NCBI GenBank assembly: GCA_044339595.1
Contig: JBIIVF010000142.1
Span: 1-5,954 of the forward strand
DNA length: 5,954 nt
Origin: CAZTGZ01 sp044339595
Lineage (GTDB): Bacteria; Bacteroidota; Bacteroidia; NS11-12g; UBA9320
Reading direction: 5' to 3'
This document shows, in pieces, positions 1 to 5,476 of the stretch. Made by a program: the position numbers and the translations under genes. The stretch's first letter is position 1. Each line of letters starts with the position of its first letter. The notes under the pieces are model-generated. The model did not search any database, was not told the origin of the DNA, and was given only the letters and a program-made list of their open reading frames with translations.

Positions 1-1
1 T

Positions 2-454
2 GCAGGTATCAGCGATTATATGGTTGAAATCGGAGGAGAAGTGCGATGCAAGGGTCAAAATGCTATGAGACAAGCTTGGACTATCGGTGTGAATGTACCC
101 AAGGAGGAAGCCTCAACAGAAGAAGCCCAAGCCTTCTTAAGCTTAAAAAACAGAAGCATGGCCACTTCCGGTAATTATCGAAATTTTTATATTGAAAAAG
201 GAGTAAAATATTCGCATACCATTGATCCGCGAAATGGTTTCCCTGCGAGAAATGAACTGCTCAGTGCTACCATCCTGGCTCCGGATTGCATGACAGCTGA
301 TGCTTGGGCCACCGCCTGCATGGTCTTAGGAAAAGATAAATGCCTTGATTTAATTGCTAAAGACAGCACCTTGGATGCATTTTTACTCTTCAATAAAGAC
401 GGAAAAATTAGCTCGGCCTATACTCCGGGCGCAGAAAAATTGCTAAAAAAGTAA
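2..454 (+). CDS. apbE: FAD:protein FMN transferase ApbE, C-terminal part (5' end outside window)
   Basis: The reading frame is open from the window edge (codons start at base 2) to a TAA at 452-454, giving about 150 C-terminal residues of a protein family that is usually 300-350 residues long. Seen in sequence: the VEIGGEVRCKG segment, then ATSGNYRNFYIEKG, then the hallmark HTIDPRNGFPA, then MTADAWATA. The last supplies the Asp (codon 299-301) and the Thr four residues later that match the Mg-binding D-x3-T pattern of ApbE. Family knowledge: ApbE uses FAD and Mg2+ to attach FMN covalently to Ser/Thr of flavoproteins such as NqrB, NqrC and RnfG, usually outside the cytoplasmic membrane as a lipoprotein. 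The lipobox, if present, is outside the window. The convergent NqrM-like gene at 566-772 suggests the target is Na+-NQR. No frame damage is seen. Confidence 0.95.
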   Translation, partial: AGISDYMVEIGGEVRCKGQNAMRQAWTIGVNVPKEEASTEEAQAFLSLKNRSMATSGNYRNFYIEKGVKYSHTIDPRNGFPARNELLSATILAPDCMTADAWATACMVLGKDKCLDLIAKDSTLDAFLLFNKDGKISSAYTPGAEKLLKK

Positions 455-464
455 ATTTAGAATT

Positions 465-513
465 CGAAAGACGAAAAACGAAAGACGAAAAACGAAAGAC
501 GAAAAGCGAATTT
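465..513 (+). repeat. 7-bp tandem array, unit CGAAARA
   Basis: Six heptamers follow one another without a gap from 465 to 506. They alternate between CGAAAGA and CGAAAAA (last one CGAAAAG), so the array also reads as three 14-bp units. A seventh, decayed unit (CGAATTT) follows at 507-513. The array starts 11 bp after the apbE stop codon. Heptads counted from 465 stay in register with the TTnnnAA heptads at 549-583, as if one continuous 7-bp array had drifted in sequence. No gene or hairpin explains it. Confidence 0.85.
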
Positions 514-541
514 GCCAACCAATTAGAAATTCAGCTTCGAA

Positions 542-583
542 CCTCTAATTGTTAATTCGTAATTTTTAATTTTTAATTTCCAA
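542..583 (-). repeat. 7-bp degenerate array (plus-strand unit TTnnTAA) overlapping the 3' end of the NqrM-like gene
   Basis: From 549 to 583, five consecutive heptamers all begin with TT and end with AA on the plus strand (TTGTTAA, TTCGTAA, TTTTTAA twice, TTTCCAA), after a weaker CCTCTAA at 542-548. Read on the minus strand these are AATTA-containing units. They resemble the AATTACG-type units at 823-850 on the plus strand on the other side of the same gene. The stop codon and last codons of the minus-strand gene lie inside this array. Confidence 0.7.
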
Positions 584-772
584 CTTGCTCTCTCCACATT
601 CTTCTCCTACCGTTCTGCCGCATACCCCGCAAACCACGCCTTCTTCCATCAACATGGGATTTTTTGAGGCACATCCTCCACGAGCTTCAGAATTTTTAAT
701 GAACAGAAGTCTCACTGCCATCCCCAGAATTCCAATACCAAGTAATACGATTGCTACAATGATAGTTGCCAT
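566..772 (-). CDS. nqrM: NqrM-like small membrane protein (Na+-NQR maturation, DUF539-type)
   Basis: This encodes a 68-residue protein with one N-terminal membrane segment (about residues 3-25, very rich in Ile, Leu and Val) followed by a soluble tail with four cysteines: C34 in GGCAS, C48 and C51 in VVCGVCGR, and C59 in EEC. Family knowledge: NqrM (DUF539) is a short single-TM protein with four conserved Cys, needed to mature Na+-NQR, probably by delivering iron to the NqrD/NqrE centre. Length, topology, Cys pattern and the neighbouring apbE all agree with this, but the tail sequence is divergent, so the name is an inference. The ATG at 770-772 is the only sensible start because it precedes the TM helix directly. 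No Shine-Dalgarno sequence is visible. A TAnnTTTG -7 box sits only 4 bp upstream of the ATG, so the mRNA may be leaderless. The last six residues (KLEIKN) are encoded by the adjacent heptamer array and may be a recent extension. Confidence 0.75.
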   Translation of the reverse strand: MATIIVAIVLLGIGILGMAVRLLFIKNSEARGGCASKNPMLMEEGVVCGVCGRTVGEECGESKLEIKN

Positions 773-776
773 GCTT

Positions 777-784
777 CAAAGGTA
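777..784 (-). promoter_or_regulatory. Bacteroidota-type -7 box (TACCTTTG) for the NqrM-like gene
   Basis: On the minus strand TACCTTTG matches the Bacteroidota sigma-A -7 consensus TAnnTTTG exactly. The TTCA found 19 bp upstream is only a half match to the -33 TTTG. The box ends 4 bp before the ATG, so transcription would start at or next to the start codon. Confidence 0.4.
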
Positions 785-822
785 GTATCAAACAATCAAT
801 GTATGAATGGATATTTCTTGTC

Positions 823-892
823 AATTACGAATCACAAATAACGAACAGCGTATTATTTACCTCGAATCAAATTGCATGAAACATGAATCTCA
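823..892 (+). repeat. 7-bp degenerate array, unit close to AATnACG
   Basis: Ten heptads can be laid out from 823. The first four (AATTACG, AATCACA, AATAACG, AACAGCG) are clearly related. In the later ones the second base stays A in all but one unit and the last base is usually G or A, while the rest has drifted. The units resemble those on the opposite strand at 542-583, so the NqrM-like gene lies between inverted heptamer stretches. The edges are not sharp. Confidence 0.5.
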
Positions 893-973
893 AGATTTAA
901 ACTCTTAAATTTAACCAAAATAAACCCGAAGGTTGAAAGAAATGTGTCAACTAAAATCACGCATGCTCCTTGT

Positions 974-1057
974 CTAAACCCTAGACTCTAAACCCTTTTA
1001 CCTTGTACCTAATCAACTAATCATTCACCATTAAAAATTAATCATTCATAATCATCC
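974..1057 (+). repeat. 7-bp degenerate tandem array (CTAAACC drifting to ATTAATC)
   Basis: Twelve heptads run without a gap from 974. The left half has units such as CTAAACC (twice), CTAGACT, CTTTTAC and CTTGTAC. The right half has ATTCACC, ATTAAAA, ATTAATC and ATTCATA. The second base is T in eleven of the twelve units (the exception is ACTAATC), and many units end in C. The unit changes gradually along the array while the 7-bp register is kept. The CTAAACC units resemble plant telomere repeats only by chance. Confidence 0.65.
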
Positions 1058-1142
1058 TTTTTGGCAAGATAGTTGTTACATTAGAGTGAGTAAAAATTCG
1101 ACGAAAAATATTTTCTCGAAATTATTTGTAACATTTAATTGG

Positions 1143-1150
1143 TATCTTCG
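1143..1150 (+). promoter_or_regulatory. Possible -7 box (TATCTTCG) for the kinase operon
   Basis: TATCTTCG differs from the TAnnTTTG consensus at one position. No good TTTG -33 box lies at 19-21 bp upstream. If used, transcription would begin near 1157, which favours the ATG at 1173 over the GTG at 1086 for the first gene of the cluster. Confidence 0.3.
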
Positions 1151-1172
1151 TATGGCAATAAAACGGTTTAAC

Positions 1173-1403
1173 ATGAACAGGAATCCCCAAAACATTAAGA
1201 ACCTCACTGCAAAAGTGATTGTAGGAGTTTTATTGATCGCCAACTTAACGGCTTTTGTGGCCGGCAGCAAGCATTTTCCCCTCAAATCAGAAAACTATAC
1301 CGAAACACAAGAGGAGAAATTTGAAGTACTGAAATCCGGATGGCAATTGATGCATTGGAGCTATTCACTTCTCAGACATTTTAAAGGAACACCCGCTGAG
1401 TGA
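1173..1403 (+). CDS. Small single-TM hypothetical protein, first gene of the kinase operon
   Basis: I do not recognise this protein. From the ATG at 1173 it has 76 residues: a short polar and basic N-terminus, one hydrophobic segment (about residues 11-31, LTAKVIVGVLLIANLTAFVAG) that could be a signal sequence or anchor, and a polar tail with two Trp (GWQLMHWSYSLLRHF) and no Cys. The frame is open upstream, so ATG 1152 or GTG 1086 (105 residues) are alternative starts. I chose 1173 because it places the hydrophobic segment near the N-terminus and follows a -7-like box at 1143-1150. Its stop codon overlaps the kinase start in a GTGA arrangement, which implies translational coupling. By position it could be an accessory or sensor partner of the kinase, or simply a small envelope protein; the sequence does not decide. 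Confidence 0.6.
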   Translation: MNRNPQNIKNLTAKVIVGVLLIANLTAFVAGSKHFPLKSENYTETQEEKFEVLKSGWQLMHWSYSLLRHFKGTPAE

Positions 1404-2497
1404 TTCCACCTGTAGAATTCGTATCCTCGCAGTTCTACCAACAGCTTAGCAAAAGCAAAGTTCACCACCTCCTGTTTTGGCTCATTTACGGGCTGTTCTG
1501 GATGTATCTCTATTCATTCGATTCTACACCTATCAACGCGTTTGTCAACGCAACGGTATTCATATTCTTCCATGGGCTGGTCAGTTATTTCAACATGTAT
1601 GTCCTGTTTTCCAAAATGTTAAAACGGAAGCTGTATGTGTACTATGTAATCAGTATATCCTTATCTGTTTTGCTTGCCTGTTTCGGCATGGCATTCGTCT
1701 TCAGTCAACTCAATACCATCGATGAAGAAAGCAAGAGGAGCATTTGGGACACAAGTTTCTTCGTGACCAATGCCATCAGCATCACTTATACAGTGGCCAT
1801 CACCATGTCGCTCAAACTGGTCAAACAATGGTACGAACGAGAACAAATGACCAGAAATCTCGAGAAAATCAATGTCGAGACTGAATTGAAGTATTTAAAG
1901 TCTCAAATCAATCCTCACTTTCTTTTCAATTGCCTCAACAGTTTATATGCACTCACTTTAAAAAAGAGCGATTTGGCTCCGGACATGGTTTTGCGATTGA
2001 GCGATTTGTTGCGGTACTTGTTATATGAAGCCGGAGAACCTTATGTAAGTCTGGAAAAGGAAATTGATTATCTGAAAAATTATCTGGAACTCGAAAAAAT
2101 GCGACACGGTGATCGCATGCACGCCGAACTGAACATCGAAGGGGATATAGCAGGAAAGAAAATTGCCCCCATGTTGTTTTTAACCTTTCTCGAGAATAGC
2201 TTTAAACACGGATTGGCGCATGAATCGGAGTCCGGATTTTTGCGCATTGTAATAGCAGTGCATGAGAATGACTTGCATTTCACCATTGCCAACAGCAAAC
2301 CTAAAGTGAAAAGACGCTCCATTCAGGGGGATGTGGGCGGTATCGGACTAGAAAATGTTCGCAAAAGATTGCAACTCCTCTATCCGGGAAAGCATTCTAT
2401 CGAATCGGTAGAAACTGAAGATGAATATTTGGTAAATTTGAACTTAAAATTAACCCATGAATACCAACCTGAATACCATGAAATGTTTAATAGTTGA
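1400..2497 (+). CDS. LytS/YehU-type sensor histidine kinase
   Basis: This is a 365-residue membrane kinase. Four hydrophobic segments (about residues 23-41, 47-70, 79-103 and 119-140) form the N-terminal sensor, with no large extracellular domain. A short coiled-coil-like linker (about 141-167) follows. The His_kinase (PF06580-type) domain has the phospho-acceptor H173 in SQINPHFLFNCLNSL. The ATPase domain shows an N-box LENSFKHG with N266 and a G-box GGIGLENVRKRL at 313-324. The ATP-binding domain is short, as usual for this family. The start is a GTG overlapping the upstream stop codon by GTGA; the next ATG (1502) would remove part of the first TM segment, so GTG is preferred. The 3' end overlaps the regulator gene, which fixes the latter as its partner. 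The signal sensed cannot be read from the sequence; related Bacteroidota pairs are mostly orphan in function. Confidence 0.93.
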   Translation: MIPPVEFVSSQFYQQLSKSKVHHLLFWLIYGLFWMYLYSFDSTPINAFVNATVFIFFHGLVSYFNMYVLFSKMLKRKLYVYYVISISLSVLLACFGMAFVFSQLNTIDEESKRSIWDTSFFVTNAISITYTVAITMSLKLVKQWYEREQMTRNLEKINVETELKYLKSQINPHFLFNCLNSLYALTLKKSDLAPDMVLRLSDLLRYLLYEAGEPYVSLEKEIDYLKNYLELEKMRHGDRMHAELNIEGDIAGKKIAPMLFLTFLENSFKHGLAHESESGFLRIVIAVHENDLHFTIANSKPKVKRRSIQGDVGGIGLENVRKRLQLLYPGKHSIESVETEDEYLVNLNLKLTHEYQPEYHEMFNS

Positions 2498-3188
2498 CGA
2501 CGAATCCTTGGCTCGTGATGTAATCAGCAGCCACATTGAGAGAATTCCGGAACTGTCCCTGTCTGCCTCTTGCAAAAATGCCGCGGAAGCTGCCGATTAC
2601 CTCAAGCAAAATGCGGTAGATTTGCTGTTTCTCGACATCGAAATGCCGGAAATCAATGGACTTGAATTTTTCAAGGGCCTCGAAAATCCACCGTTGGTTA
2701 TTTTCGTAACCGCTTATCCTGAGTATGCCGTTGAAGGCTTCGAACTCAATGCCATCGATTACCTTTTGAAACCCGTTTCATTTGATCGTTTTGAAAAAGC
2801 CATTGATAAGGCTCGGGAATATTTCAAATTTAAAAAAGGAGAAGGCGTGGAAACCACCGAGATGGAAGATGATTTCATCTACGTAAAAGCCAATCAGAAA
2901 TTGCTCAAATTGAGCTACGATGAAATTCTTTGCGTAGAAGCCTTTGCAGATTATGTGAAGATTTACGTTCCCGGAAAGCGCATTGTAACCCTTCAAACCA
3001 TGAAGAATATGGAGAAGAAATTGCCGCTCGACCGCTTTTGCAGGGTTCATCGCTCCTTTATTGTGGGCATGAAACACATCAAAGCGTTTAACAGCAATGA
3101 AGTAGAAGTAGAAGGACACCGCATTCCGATCGGCAAAAATTACAAGGATGATTTCATGGCCGTGATGAATAAAAAAAGAATGCTCTAA
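2478..3188 (+). CDS. LytTR-family response regulator
   Basis: From the ATG at 2478 this is a 236-residue protein. The N-terminal receiver domain (about 1-115) begins MKCLIVDDE and contains acidic D7 and D8, phospho-acceptor D53 in LFLDIEMP, T78 in FVTAY and K98 in LLKP. After a linker comes a LytTR DNA-binding domain (about 132-233) with FIYVKANQKLLKL, ILCVEAFADYVKIY and the conserved RVHRSFIV segment. Proteins of this type bind direct repeats upstream of their targets. An in-frame ATG at 2457 would add seven residues; I chose 2478 because receiver domains normally start one or two residues before the LIVDDE strand. The gene overlaps the kinase by 20 bp (41 bp with the earlier start), and its TAA shares a base with the mazG ATG (TAATG). 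All phosphotransfer residues are present. Confidence 0.93.
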   Translation: MKCLIVDDESLARDVISSHIERIPELSLSASCKNAAEAADYLKQNAVDLLFLDIEMPEINGLEFFKGLENPPLVIFVTAYPEYAVEGFELNAIDYLLKPVSFDRFEKAIDKAREYFKFKKGEGVETTEMEDDFIYVKANQKLLKLSYDEILCVEAFADYVKIYVPGKRIVTLQTMKNMEKKLPLDRFCRVHRSFIVGMKHIKAFNSNEVEVEGHRIPIGKNYKDDFMAVMNKKRML

Positions 3189-3949
3189 TGGCGGTAACAG
3201 ACCTGCGCCTGGTGGCTTTTGAACGCCTGTTGAACATCATGGATGATCTCCGGGCCGGCTGTCCTTGGGATCGTGAGCAAACCCTCGAATCTTTGCGGCA
3301 TTTAACCATCGAAGAGACTTTCGAGCTCTCGGATGCCATTCTCAACAACGATTTACAGGAAATAAAAAAGGAATTGGGCGACCTTATGCTCCATATGGTC
3401 TTTTATAGCAAAATCGGGGAGGAGCAAAAGGCATTCAATATCACCGATGTACTCAATGGTATTTGTGAAAAGCTCATTTCCCGTCATCCCCATATTTATG
3501 GCGATGTAAAGGTGAATGGGGCAGAAGAAGTGAAGCAAAACTGGGAACAATTAAAATTAAAAGAAGGGAATCGCTCTGTTTTGTCCGGTGTTCCTGCCTC
3601 CATGCCATCTTTGGTGAAAGCCATGCGCATGCAGGACAAAGCCGCGCAGGTGGGTTTTGATTGGCCTGAAAAGGGGCAGGTTTGGGATAAAGTAGAAGAG
3701 GAACTAAATGAATTCAAAGAAGCCGGCGACGAAGATCGGGAAGATGAATTTGGCGATTTACTTTTCTCTCTTGTCAATTATGCCCGCTGGCTCAAAATAA
3801 ATCCGGATGACGCTTTAGAAAAAACCAACCGAAAATTCAAACATCGCTTTGAAGCCATAGAAGCAGAAGCCAAAAAGCAAAACAGAAATCTGACCGACAT
3901 GAGCCTGGAGGAAATGGATCAGATTTGGGAGAAGGCGAAGGGGAAGTAG
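3188..3949 (+). CDS. mazG: Nucleoside triphosphate pyrophosphohydrolase MazG
   Basis: This is a 253-residue protein with the tandem-domain layout of full-length MazG (about 260 residues in E. coli). The N-terminal domain carries the signature CPWDREQTLESL (25-36), the metal-binding acidic set IEETFE (E42, E43, E46) and KELGD (E62, D65). The C-terminal domain repeats the pattern with VEEELNEF (E171, E172, E175) and EDEFGDLLF (E187, D190), matching ExxE...ExxD. Family knowledge: MazG hydrolyses NTPs and dNTPs to NMP and pyrophosphate, cleaning the nucleotide pool and in some bacteria lowering (p)ppGpp. The start ATG overlaps the response regulator stop by one base (TAATG), so it is translated from the same message. 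The cluster ends here. No mazEF toxin-antitoxin genes are nearby. Both catalytic sets look intact. Confidence 0.95.
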   Translation: MAVTDLRLVAFERLLNIMDDLRAGCPWDREQTLESLRHLTIEETFELSDAILNNDLQEIKKELGDLMLHMVFYSKIGEEQKAFNITDVLNGICEKLISRHPHIYGDVKVNGAEEVKQNWEQLKLKEGNRSVLSGVPASMPSLVKAMRMQDKAAQVGFDWPEKGQVWDKVEEELNEFKEAGDEDREDEFGDLLFSLVNYARWLKINPDDALEKTNRKFKHRFEAIEAEAKKQNRNLTDMSLEEMDQIWEKAKGK

Positions 3950-3978
3950 GAGAGCAGTCTCGTTGATCGTTAATAAAA

Positions 3979-4002
3979 CCTCAACCTCAACCTTAACCTC
4001 AA
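3979..4002 (+). repeat. 6-bp tandem array, unit CCTCAA
   Basis: Four hexamers, CCTCAA, CCTCAA, CCTTAA and CCTCAA, are joined head to tail 30 bp after the mazG stop codon. Decayed neighbours may lie on both sides. This is the only 6-bp array in the window; the other gaps use 7- or 8-bp units. No hairpin with a T-run follows, so it is not a classical terminator. Confidence 0.8.
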
Positions 4003-4050
4003 CTAATATTCCCAATAAACTTCTGAATGTTCAACTGAAATTTAAGGAAC

Positions 4051-4058
4051 CATTTTTG
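4051..4058 (+). promoter_or_regulatory. Possible -7 box (CATTTTTG) for the CAP lipoprotein gene
   Basis: CATTTTTG differs from TAnnTTTG only at the first base and lies 13 bp before the ATG at 4072. No good -33 TTTG is seen at the expected distance. An own promoter is plausible because the gene is 122 bp from mazG with a repeat array between. Confidence 0.3.
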
Positions 4059-4071
4059 CGTTTTCCAAAAT

Positions 4072-4956
4072 ATGAAAGCGGCAATAATATTAGGATGGAT
4101 GGTTTTGCTGGGCTCCTGCATCAGTCAAAAGGACTTTAATGATCTCAACGCTCGGTACAATAAGCTCAACAAAAAGAACCGGGAAATGACCCGAAAGATG
4201 GACAGTCTCCAAAATCAGGTGAATCATTATGAAGACATGTTCGTTACCTATCAGTATCGCATCGATAGTTTGCAACGCGTTATTACTGCCATCCAAAGTG
4301 CAAAACCGGTAGCACAAAATAAAAACAACAAGCATCAACCGACCGTACAAATCAAACCGGAAAGCAGTTTAATCAAACCGGCATCAACTCCGGTGGCCAA
4401 AGCAGATTTTTCTGAATGGAAGGTCTCTACTTACGCCATTGCGGATGTTGCGAGCGGGATGTCGTACCTAAATGAGGAAGAAAAGGAGTTCTTTAGACTG
4501 TGGAACCTCTTCCGCATGAATCCGCAATTGTTTTTGAAAACCTACCTCAAAGAAATCTATGAAACCCCGGTAGATCAGCGCACCCGCTACGAGCAATCCT
4601 TGGTTGAAGACATCATGAAGGCTCCTCCCAAGTCCATTGTACGGCCGGATAGAAAGCTATTTGAAAGTGCAAAATGTCATGCCTATCAATCCGGAATCAA
4701 GGGTTATGTTGGACATTCTCGTAAGGCCTATGAACAAGCATGCCCCACTGTTTACTCAGCCGAGTGCTGCAGTTACGGAAACCTCAACGCCTTGGGACAC
4801 CTCGAAAATTTGCTGGTAGATGAAGGAGTTCCGAGTCTTGGACATCGCGAAGCTTTGATGGGGGACTATCTGCACGCCGGCATCTCTTTCCAACCCCACA
4901 AAGGCTACACTGAAAATGTGGTGATTGATATGTCGTATCGCAAAATAGCGGAATGA
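4072..4956 (+). CDS. Lipoprotein with coiled coil and C-terminal CAP/SCP (PR-1-like) domain
   Basis: This is a 294-residue protein. The N-terminus has a short hydrophobic signal ending in LLGSC, a lipobox with C16 as the probable lipidated residue, so export as a lipoprotein is expected. Residues about 18-76 (DFNDLNARYNKLNKKNREMT and onward) look like a coiled coil, followed by a low-complexity linker rich in Lys, Pro, Gln and Ser (about 77-112). Residues about 130-290 form a CAP domain. NLFRMNPQLFLKTYL resembles the first helix of bacterial CAP proteins. H215 in VGHS, E231 in AECC, and H258 in LGHREALMG sit where the CAP cavity residues are expected, and the end shows the CAP strand pattern HAGISFQPHKGYTENVVIDMSY. 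Cysteines C202, C224, C232 and C233 could form disulfides. Bacterial CAP proteins are mostly uncharacterised, so no reaction is assigned. The terminal TGA shares two bases with the first unit of the 8-bp array. Confidence 0.85.
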   Translation: MKAAIILGWMVLLGSCISQKDFNDLNARYNKLNKKNREMTRKMDSLQNQVNHYEDMFVTYQYRIDSLQRVITAIQSAKPVAQNKNNKHQPTVQIKPESSLIKPASTPVAKADFSEWKVSTYAIADVASGMSYLNEEEKEFFRLWNLFRMNPQLFLKTYLKEIYETPVDQRTRYEQSLVEDIMKAPPKSIVRPDRKLFESAKCHAYQSGIKGYVGHSRKAYEQACPTVYSAECCSYGNLNALGHLENLLVDEGVPSLGHREALMGDYLHAGISFQPHKGYTENVVIDMSYRKIAE

Positions 4957-5042
4957 TGAAACGATGTAATGATGTAATGATTTAACGATGAAGCGATGAA
5001 ATGATTTATTGATTAAGTGATGAAAAGATTAATCGATTGAAT
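4955..5042 (+). repeat. Left 8-bp array, 11 units of GATKWAAY type
   Basis: Eleven octamers follow each other exactly from 4955 to 5042. All eleven start with GAT; the fourth base is G (6) or T (5); the last four bases vary around WAAY or AAGY. Five units match GATGWARY fully, all among the six on the CAP-gene side; the five units nearest the S23-family gene do not, so the array decays inward. The first unit overlaps the stop codon of the CAP gene. The same unit occurs on the other strand at 5477-5612. Confidence 0.93.
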
Positions 5043-5057
5043 TAAGGGTCGATAATG

Positions 5058-5408
5058 TTATGATTTTAGATTCTTTTTTAGGGTACTTATGATAGCGGAT
5101 AGCAATTTTCGAATGCTTTGGAGTTGATTTAATAAATTTTCGTCGAAAGGATAGGAATTCGATTCTTTACACAGTAGCAACCAGTATTCTGTTTCCTCCA
5201 TTTCTTTGGCTGCGATTTTTAGTTTATGCAAGAAATCAGCTTTACTTTCCGAATTCTGAGCCTCCCTCACGTTTGCGCCGATTGCAGTGCCCGACCTTAA
5301 TAGTTGCCTGGCGATGATGTATTTTTTATTGGTTTCTAACAACTCACAAAACTCAATGATCGAAACAGCAAAATGAAAAGTGACTTTTAATATCTCATTC
5401 TCTTTCAT
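5058..5408 (-). CDS. Four-helix-bundle protein, S23 / 23S rRNA intervening-sequence family
   Basis: This is a 116-residue all-helical protein, the normal size for the family (PF05635 / TIGR02436 type). The hallmark core is visible: RQLLRSGTAIGANVREAQ (34-51), followed by SESKADFLHKLKIAAKEMEE (53-72) and ETEYWLLLC (72-80). Two more helices flank it (about 5-26 and 90-112). Known for the family: members occur inside 23S rRNA insertions in some bacteria and as standalone genes in many Bacteroidota; the homologous Avd protein of diversity-generating retroelements forms a positively charged pentamer that binds the reverse transcriptase and RNA. The role of standalone copies is not established. No rRNA or reverse transcriptase is in this window. 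The ATG at 5406-5408 gives the full domain; a nearby ATG on the same strand (5411-5413) is out of frame. No clear promoter or Shine-Dalgarno sequence is seen in the 68 bp before it. Both sides carry 8-bp arrays. Confidence 0.92.
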   Translation of the reverse strand: MKENEILKVTFHFAVSIIEFCELLETNKKYIIARQLLRSGTAIGANVREAQNSESKADFLHKLKIAAKEMEETEYWLLLCKESNSYPFDENLLNQLQSIRKLLSAIISTLKKNLKS

Positions 5409-5476
5409 AGCATTTTTTTAGTTTAATCATTGAAATCAATACTTCCTCAAAAGCAATATCACACTTAAGATAATCC

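Larger units (their letters stand above)
773..1172. other. AT-rich intergenic region with two degenerate heptamer arrays
   Basis: No convincing gene is seen in these 400 bases between the divergently transcribed NqrM-like gene and the kinase operon. The region should hold promoters for both directions: a -7-like box at 777-784 (minus) and one at 1143-1150 (plus). The space between them carries degenerate 7-bp arrays at 823-892 and 974-1057. A GTG at 1086 opens a frame that continues into the small membrane protein, so 1086-1172 could be coding if that start is used. Confidence 0.6.

Noticed and set aside
585..785. Open frame of 66 codons on the plus strand
   Set aside because: It is antisense to the NqrM-like gene, is rich in Pro, Ser and Thr from reversed codons, and has no recognisable domain or start signal.
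974..1001. Plant-like telomere repeats (CTAAACC)
   Set aside because: Only two exact units occur and the unit drifts to other sequences in the same 7-bp register. All neighbouring genes are bacterial.
2778..3119. Open frame of 113 codons on the minus strand
   Set aside because: It lies wholly inside the LytTR regulator on the other strand, whose domains account for the sequence. It shows no domain of its own.
3950..4050. Rho-independent terminator after mazG
   Set aside because: No stable GC stem followed by a T-run could be found; the gap holds the CCTCAA array instead.
4090..4350. Open frame of 86 codons on the minus strand
   Set aside because: It is a shadow of the coiled-coil part of the CAP lipoprotein gene.
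4954..5042. Left array as coding extension of the CAP gene
   Set aside because: The frame stops at the TGA at 4954-4956 after a normal CAP C-terminus, and an 8-bp period is not compatible with a maintained codon frame.
5058..5408. Avd subunit of a diversity-generating retroelement
   Set aside because: No reverse transcriptase, template repeat or variable repeat is in the window. The protein fits the standalone S23-type family better.
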